Assembly: GCA_046719575.1 (NCBI GenBank)
Contig: JBDNCP010000164.1
Location: 1-10,205, forward strand
Length of the DNA stretch: 10,205 nucleotides
Reading direction: 5' to 3'
Source of the DNA: Thermoleptolyngbya sp046719575
GTDB taxonomy: Bacteria > Cyanobacteriota > Cyanobacteriia > Elainellales > Elainellaceae
Shown piece after piece: positions 6,659 through 10,205 of the stretch. Position 1 is the first letter of the stretch. Every line of letters starts with the position of its first letter. The notes beneath the pieces were generated by a model. It did not search any database and was not told the origin of the DNA. It saw only the letters and a program-made list of their open reading frames with translations. The position numbers and the translations under genes were made by a program.

Positions 6659-6807
6659 GTTTGCTTGAGTCACCCCTTGTTTCAGAACCCGCTTCAGGCT
6701 CAAACCGACGAAAAACCGAAGGAAAGATTGCCGGAATCTGCATTGATTCAGTTTTCTATCCGACCTACCATTCTCGGTAAATCAGCAAACCCTGTTTTAG
6801 TTTCACT

Positions 6808-6875
6808 TTAGGCTCTCAAACCAACTTAGGCTCTCAAACCAACCGTTTCCCAGACTAACCGTTTCCCAAACTAAC
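6808..6875. repeat. Two adjacent pairs of direct repeats before the DUF2949 gene
   Basis: TTAGGCTCTCAAACCAAC occurs twice back to back (6808-6825, 6826-6843; 18-bp period, identical). It is followed at once by CGTTTCCCAGACTAAC and CGTTTCCCAAACTAAC (6844-6859, 6860-6875; 16 bp, one difference). The pairs end about 50 bp before the DUF2949 start codon, so they lie in its probable promoter or leader. They could be paired operator sites or simple slippage products. Confidence 0.85.
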
Positions 6876-6910
6876 ATTCAGCAAACCCCAAACAACCTAA
6901 ACAAATTGAT

Positions 6911-6920
6911 GAGGAGGTGA
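6911..6920 (+). promoter_or_regulatory. Strong Shine-Dalgarno sequence for the DUF2949 gene
   Basis: GAGGAGGTGA is fully complementary to the 3' end of 16S rRNA across its GGAGGTGA core. It ends seven bases before the ATG at 6928. It is by far the best ribosome site in the window and fixes this start. Confidence 0.9.
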
Positions 6921-6927
6921 ACCCACC

Positions 6928-7119
6928 ATGACCCCGCTGACCTATGCAAGACTAATCAAGTTCTTGCGCGAAGAGCTATCGGTTTCAGATGCATCAATTG
7001 CGATCGCCCAAAAGCACATCGAACATGACCAGGGCCCGCTGCCCATGATCCTGTGGCAATACGGGCTAGTGACGCTGGAACAGCTTGACCGCATTTATGA
7101 CTGGCTGGAAACCGCCTGA
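6928..7119 (+). CDS. DUF2949 family protein
   Basis: A 63-residue protein matching the small cyanobacterial DUF2949 family: an N-terminal YARLIKFLREEL helix, a central QKHIEHDQGPLPMILWQYG and a C-terminal LVTLEQLDRIYDWLE. The length is full for the family. No signal peptide, membrane helix or catalytic motif is visible; it appears to be a compact, acidic helical protein. The biochemical role of the family is not known to me. The ATG is fixed by a near-ideal Shine-Dalgarno sequence. The gene stands alone on the + strand and converges with a small - strand gene 32 bp away. The direct-repeat pairs upstream may be part of its control region. Confidence 0.88.
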   Translation: MTPLTYARLIKFLREELSVSDASIAIAQKHIEHDQGPLPMILWQYGLVTLEQLDRIYDWLETA

Positions 7120-7151
7120 CGCGCTGGCTGTGGCGCTTAAAACTGCCCAAA

Positions 7152-7313
7152 TTAGGGCTGTTGCAAGATCTGCCGACATTCCTCCAGCGTCGTTGGGCGG
7201 TTGATTGTACTGCCGATCCACGATCCAAAAAACAGCATTAGCAAGATGACTAGCACGATTGGGCTGGGATCGCCCCATCCATCAGGATTGCCGGGTGGCT
7301 CAATTTTGCTCAT
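7152..7313 (-). CDS. Small single-helix membrane protein, 53 residues
   Basis: A short open frame starting at ATG 7313 and ending at TAA 7152-7154. The protein begins MSKIEPPGNPDGWGDPSP, continues with one strongly hydrophobic helix at about residues 19-34 (IVLVILLMLFFGSWIG), and ends with a polar tail STINRPTTLEECRQILQQP. GAGG lies eight bases before the ATG, overlapping a HIP1 site. Composition, a clean start and a sensible tail (TTLEECRQIL) all suggest a real gene. The helix is short but long enough to span the membrane; topology is unclear. I do not recognise a named family. It converges with the DUF2949 gene and lies about 170 bp downstream of the ABC permease on the same strand. No function is assigned. 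Confidence 0.65.
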   Translation of the reverse strand: MSKIEPPGNPDGWGDPSPIVLVILLMLFFGSWIGSTINRPTTLEECRQILQQP

Positions 7314-7461
7314 GGCGATCGCCTCACAGGAATTTGTATGCTAAACGTTTTACGCTAACTGGTTTTGGAGCGCTGGAGTGACAGAATGACAAACTCAGCG
7401 AATCTCCTCATCCCATCATCTCCCACTAGAATATCTTCCCCACCACCCCATCACCTCGTTC

Positions 7462-7481
7462 GGCGAAGCTCACGAGCCGCC
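7462..7481. other. Inverted repeat just after the permease stop codon
   Basis: GGCG-AA-GCTC-AC-GAGC-CGCC forms a compact, nearly symmetrical inverted repeat directly downstream of the permease TGA (7483-7485, - strand). It sits where a terminator or mRNA 3' stabilising stem would be expected, but there is no U-tract. A pyrimidine-rich low-complexity stretch (about 7399-7456, CTCCTCATCCCATCATCTCC) follows in the spacer. Confidence 0.35.
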
Positions 7482-7482
7482 A

Positions 7483-8439
7483 TCACCCCACCACTCTCGG
7501 ATCAAGCCACCCATAGAGCAGATCCGCGACTAGGTTCAGCAGCACCACGAGGATAGAGAAGATAAAGGCGATCGCCATCACCACAGGCGTATCGCTGCGG
7601 CTGATGGACTCGATCAGCAGCGCCCCTATCCCCGGCACGCGAAACACCTGCTCCACCACCAGCGACCCGGTAAATAGGCTGGGCAAATCCAGCGCCACCA
7701 GCGTCACCACGGGAATCAGCGCATTTCGCAAAGCATGAGCCAGCACGATGCGCCGCTTCGACAAACCTTTGGCGTGGGCCGTGCGGATGTAGTTTTGCGG
7801 TAGCTCGTCGAGCATAGCCGCCCGCACAAACCGCATCAGCGCCGCCGTTTGAAACAATACCAGCGTGGCGATCGGCATAAGCGACTGCTTCAGTTGCAGC
7901 ACGAAACTCGGCCAATCGCGCACGACCAGTGTGCTGTCGTAGATGAAGGGCAGCCAGCGCCGCTGCACGCTGAACAGGATAATCATCAGCAGACTGGTGA
8001 CAAAGGTGGGCAGCGAAAAGCCCATTAGCACAGCCGAGGTCAGCACCTGATCTGCCACAGAGTCGCGCCGCAGCGCCGAGAAGATTCCCAGCGGCAGGGC
8101 GATCGCCACGGAAATTAGATACGACAATCCCGCGATCCACAGCGTCGTCGGCAGCCGCTGCAAAATCAGCCCGCTAACAGGGCTACGGCTGGTAAAGGAA
8201 TAGCCTAGATCGCCGCGCAGCAGTGCCCCCAGCCATTTGACGTAGCGCACGGGCAGGGGCTGGTCAAGTCCGAGCGATCGCCGAATGTTTTCCCGCACTT
8301 CCGCCGTAATCGCAGGATTGCTGGCAAACTCCGCCATTGGGTCACCCGGAGCCAGCGCCAAAATCGTGAAAATTACCAGGCTAATCGCCAGCAGCGTCAG
8401 CACCAGCCCCAGCAGCCGCGTCGCCAGATAGCGCGTCAT
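7483..8439 (-). CDS. DppB/OppB-type ABC transporter permease
   Basis: A 318-residue inner-membrane permease of the dipeptide/oligopeptide/nickel ABC family. About six transmembrane helices are visible (roughly 10-30, 100-121, 135-157, 188-207, 238-258, 286-308). The family N-terminal pattern is present (RLLGLVLTLLAISLVIFTIL, APGDP), as are GDLGYSFTSRSPV (76-88), the EAA loop (about 212-245, containing AHAKGLSKRRIVLAHALRNA) and the C-terminal GSLVVEQVFRVPGIGALL. It would pair with a DppC-type permease, ATPases and a binding protein, none of which is in the window; scattered genes for such systems are common in cyanobacteria. The ATG lies three bases after the exonuclease stop, with GGAG inside the exonuclease's last codons, so translation is probably coupled. 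The transported substrate cannot be read from sequence. Confidence 0.92.
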   Translation of the reverse strand: MTRYLATRLLGLVLTLLAISLVIFTILALAPGDPMAEFASNPAITAEVRENIRRSLGLDQPLPVRYVKWLGALLRGDLGYSFTSRSPVSGLILQRLPTTLWIAGLSYLISVAIALPLGIFSALRRDSVADQVLTSAVLMGFSLPTFVTSLLMIILFSVQRRWLPFIYDSTLVVRDWPSFVLQLKQSLMPIATLVLFQTAALMRFVRAAMLDELPQNYIRTAHAKGLSKRRIVLAHALRNALIPVVTLVALDLPSLFTGSLVVEQVFRVPGIGALLIESISRSDTPVVMAIAFIFSILVVLLNLVADLLYGWLDPRVVG

Positions 8440-8442
8440 AGG

Positions 8443-9261
8443 CTATTCTCCTAGCAGCGAAAGCTGAGTCGCGTCCGACGCTTCCAGCGCTGCCGCCTGC
8501 GCCAGTTCTACCACCGCCCGCTCCACGTCGCCCCGGCGATAGAGCAGCGTACTGCCGCTGCCCCGCGTCACCACTCGCCCCTCAATGCCCAGAGACATCA
8601 GCAGTTTCACCGCTTTCTTTTGCCGCTGCCCCAGCAGTTGCGCTGCATATTTCAGCGGCATCACCTGGCGGGCAAAGCGAGCCAGCAGCGCCTCATCTGC
8701 TTCGTTGCAAATCTCCGTCAGCAGGCGCTCGGCCAGCAGCCAGCAGGCCAGCGTGTCCGCAGCCGCCCGGTGCGACGTGTCGATGGGAAACTGGAAATGC
8801 TGCACCAGCTTGGGCAGGCTGCGCGACGGCAAATCCGGCAGCATTAGCCGCGACAGCTCAACGGTGCAAAGCTGCATCAGCTCTGGGCGCGTGAATTCTA
8901 TTCCCAACCGCTGATATTCCGCCTGCAAAAAGCCATAGTCAAATTCCAAATTATGCGCCGTCAGCACGCCCGTCTGCAGCAGCGGCAAAAAGTCGGGCAG
9001 CGCCTCGGCCGCCGTGGGGGCCGTTTCCACCATCTCCGGCGTAATGCCCGTAATCCGCACAATCTTCGCCGGAATCAGCGCCTCCGGATTCAGCAGGGTA
9101 GACTGCTGCTGCTGCACACCCCTGGCTAAGCTGGCGTGCAACACCGACAATTCAGTCATGCGGTGCTTAAACGCAAGACCACCCGTTGTCTCCACATCCA
9201 CCACCGTCAGCGGCTGTTGGCTCAGTTGGCGATAGTGATGCAGCAATTGGGGGGAGAGCAT
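8443..9261 (-). CDS. DEDDh 3'-5' exonuclease (DnaQ/PolC epsilon-like)
   Basis: A 272-residue protein with an N-terminal DEDDh exonuclease domain (about 1-190). The catalytic set is complete: D22 and E24 in VVDVETTGG, D108 in LTAHNLEFDYGFL, and H164 with D169 in SHRAAADTLACW. The family uses two metal ions to remove nucleotides from 3' ends of DNA or RNA. Residues 200-250 form a second small domain that looks like a winged or MerR-like helix-turn-helix (MPLKYAAQLLGQRQKKAVKL), found in cyanobacterial relatives as I recall them. It is not a polymerase subunit gene by context, since its operon partner is an ABC permease. The start abuts the heptamer array and no Shine-Dalgarno sequence is present. 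True substrate unknown. Confidence 0.9.
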   Translation of the reverse strand: MLSPQLLHHYRQLSQQPLTVVDVETTGGLAFKHRMTELSVLHASLARGVQQQQSTLLNPEALIPAKIVRITGITPEMVETAPTAAEALPDFLPLLQTGVLTAHNLEFDYGFLQAEYQRLGIEFTRPELMQLCTVELSRLMLPDLPSRSLPKLVQHFQFPIDTSHRAAADTLACWLLAERLLTEICNEADEALLARFARQVMPLKYAAQLLGQRQKKAVKLLMSLGIEGRVVTRGSGSTLLYRRGDVERAVVELAQAAALEASDATQLSLLGE

Positions 9262-9394
9262 GGGGAAGAACGAAGAGGGAAGAGGGGAGAGGGAAGAACG
9301 AAGAGGGAAGAGGGAAGAACGAAGAACGAAGAGGGAAGAACGGGTTTTCGTTTTTCGTTTTTCGTTTTTCGTTCTTCGTTCTTCATTTTTGTTT
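9262..9394. repeat. STRR-like heptamer array filling an intergenic spacer
   Basis: Eleven perfect-register heptamers of GAAGAAC/GAAGAGG type (one variant GGAGAGG) run from 9265 to 9341. After GGG come seven pyrimidine heptamers, four TTTTCGT then TCTTCGT, TCTTCAT and TTTTGTT (9345-9393). TCTTCGT is the complement of the GAAGAAC unit, so the array is a palindrome: 9314-9330 is perfectly complementary to 9368-9384 (17 bp). The array starts three bases upstream of the exonuclease ATG and stops one base before the acetyltransferase stop codon, making up nearly the whole spacer. It resembles the heptanucleotide short tandemly repeated repetitive (STRR) sequences described in cyanobacteria. Confidence 0.9.
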
Positions 9395-10033
9395 TCAATC
9401 TTCTTGTGCGGATTGCCGCAGCATGGCTAAATCGCCGCCGCAGATGGCAGGCAGGTGGCGGGTAATTTTCTGAATATCCCAGTCCCACCAGCGGATTTGT
9501 AGTAGCTCCTGGATCACAGCGTCGTCGAAGCGCTTGCGGATGAGGGCTGCTGGGTTGCCGCCGACGATGGCGTAGGGTTCTACGTTGCGGGTGACGACGG
9601 AACCCGTGGCGATGATGGCTCCGTCGCCCACCTGCACCCCTGGCATTAGGGTCACGCCATAGCCAATCCACACGTCGTTGCCGATGACCGTATCGCCTTT
9701 GTTGGGCCAGCTATCGGGCATGGCGTGTTCCCAGCCGTTGCCAAATATGGGAAACGGGTAGTTGGTAAACCAGTCGGTGCGGTGGTTGCCGCCGTTCATG
9801 ATGAATTTGACATCCGAAGCGATTGAGCAGAACTTGCCGATGATCAGGCGATCGCCCTCAAAGTCAAAGTGATACAGCACATTGCGCTCGAAGTTCTCCG
9901 GTGTTTCAAAATCGTCGTAATAGGTGTAGTCGCCGACGATGATATTGGGATTCTTGACGATATTTTTCAGAAACGCCAGTCGGGTCTGTCCGGGCATCGG
10001 GTAGCGGGCGTTGGGGGAGGGTCCGTGGGTCAT
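9395..10033 (-). CDS. Vat/CatB-like xenobiotic O-acetyltransferase
   Basis: A 212-residue left-handed beta-helix acetyltransferase, close in length and layout to streptogramin A acetyltransferases (Vat) and type B chloramphenicol acetyltransferases. Family landmarks: NARYPMPGQTRLAFLK at the N-terminus, VGDYTYYDD (33-41), IGKFCSIASDVKFIMNGGNH (65-84) containing the likely catalytic H84, FGNGWEHAMP (97-106), and hexapeptide repeats at about 112-160 (KGDTVIGNDVWIG and following) ending GGNPAALIRKRF. Enzymes of this group move acetyl from acetyl-CoA to a hydroxyl of an antibiotic or other small molecule; the native substrate here is unknown and resistance is not implied. The ATG at 10033 is the only start in frame: the frame is open to the preceding gene's stop with no other ATG, GTG or TTG. 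No Shine-Dalgarno sequence is present; a heptamer array lies directly upstream. Confidence 0.9.
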   Translation of the reverse strand: MTHGPSPNARYPMPGQTRLAFLKNIVKNPNIIVGDYTYYDDFETPENFERNVLYHFDFEGDRLIIGKFCSIASDVKFIMNGGNHRTDWFTNYPFPIFGNGWEHAMPDSWPNKGDTVIGNDVWIGYGVTLMPGVQVGDGAIIATGSVVTRNVEPYAIVGGNPAALIRKRFDDAVIQELLQIRWWDWDIQKITRHLPAICGGDLAMLRQSAQED

Positions 10034-10120
10034 TGGGAGGGAGGGGAGGGAGGGAAGAGGGAAGAAAGAAGAGCGAAGAGTGAAGAGTGAAGAGGTTCCG
10101 TTTTTTGTTTTTTGTTTTTT
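10034..10120. repeat. Second STRR-like heptamer array, upstream of the acetyltransferase
   Basis: After a G-rich stretch of GGGAGGG type (10035-10053) come six in-register heptamers of GAAGAGN form (10054-10095). Then TTCCG is followed by TTTTTTG, TTTTTTG and TTTTTT (10101-10120). The purine-to-pyrimidine switch and 7-bp period match the array at 9262-9394, but the two halves are less complementary. It lies between the acetyltransferase ATG and the end of the preceding gene. Confidence 0.85.
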
Positions 10121-10129
10121 CCGTCCTGC

Positions 10130-10205
10130 TCACCTCCTAAAAAAGCGCTGCCGCAACCGACTGACAAATGCATCGACCTCCGGCAGCCCCAGTCGCGTGG
10201 CAAAT
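10130..10205 (-). CDS. C-terminal end of an unidentified gene, cut by the window edge
   Basis: The last 24 codons of a - strand frame read FATRLGLPEVDAFVSRLRQR, then FFRR and TGA (10130-10132). The alternating hydrophobic and basic pattern looks like a genuine amphipathic C-terminal helix. The alternative frame ends in TAG at 10137 with less protein-like sequence. A perfect AGGAGGTGA covers the last codons and the stop, as if for a closely following gene. Too short to assign a family. Confidence 0.45.
   Translation of the reverse strand, partial: FATRLGLPEVDAFVSRLRQRFFRR

Noticed and set aside
6579..6660. CRISPR array
   Set aside because: The repeats are contiguous with no spacers and only 16 bp long.
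6408..6743. Open frames on both strands across the 16-bp array
   Set aside because: Their apparent protein repeats are just the DNA repeat read in rotating frames.
9906..10133. - strand open frame beginning with GTG at the AGGAGGTGA
   Set aside because: It reads through the heptamer array and then runs out of frame over the acetyltransferase gene.

Overview
The window looks like chromosomal DNA of a filamentous cyanobacterium, probably of the Leptolyngbya/Oscillatoriales type. About sixteen copies of the HIP1 palindrome GCGATCGC are spread over 10.2 kb, and several proteins belong to families that I know mainly or only from cyanobacteria (DUF2949, HetZ-like, the DLEILLET-type coiled coil). 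Two spacers are filled by heptamer arrays that resemble cyanobacterial STRR repeats. The genus is an inference. No rRNA, tRNA, CRISPR array, transposase or phage gene is visible.

Left part (38-3123, + strand): a signalling cluster of a ParA/MinD-like ATPase, an HATPase-type anti-sigma kinase-like protein, a single-domain STAS protein and a two-PAS coiled-coil protein. The kinase-like and STAS genes form the core of a partner-switching pathway. No PP2C phosphatase and no output regulator is present, so those would lie outside the window. A C-terminal remnant of a Uma2-type nuclease, broken by a stop codon, follows directly.

Middle (3409-7313): a HetZ-family protein with a long disordered N-terminus, and a YrdC/YciO-type threonylcarbamoyl-AMP synthase homologue, both on the - strand. 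They are separated by a hairpin-rich spacer of about 520 bp. A gene-poor stretch of about 870 bp follows. It holds a five-unit 16-bp tandem array and two pairs of direct repeats, and ends in a textbook Shine-Dalgarno sequence for a DUF2949 gene. A short - strand gene for a 53-residue one-helix membrane protein converges on it.

Right part (7483-10205, all - strand): in transcription order, the C-terminal tail of an unidentified gene cut by the window edge, a Vat/CatB-like xenobiotic acetyltransferase, a DEDDh exonuclease, and a DppB-type ABC permease. The exonuclease and permease are probably translationally coupled. The spacers upstream of the acetyltransferase and of the exonuclease are made almost wholly of heptamers that switch from purine-rich to pyrimidine-rich, and each touches the downstream start codon.

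The most interesting items are the ParA-like/partner-switching cluster with an arginine in place of the signature lysine, the heptamer arrays inserted at gene boundaries (one leaves a strong Shine-Dalgarno sequence stranded about 100 bp from the nearest start), the A-B-A-B-A 16-bp array, and the small membrane protein.
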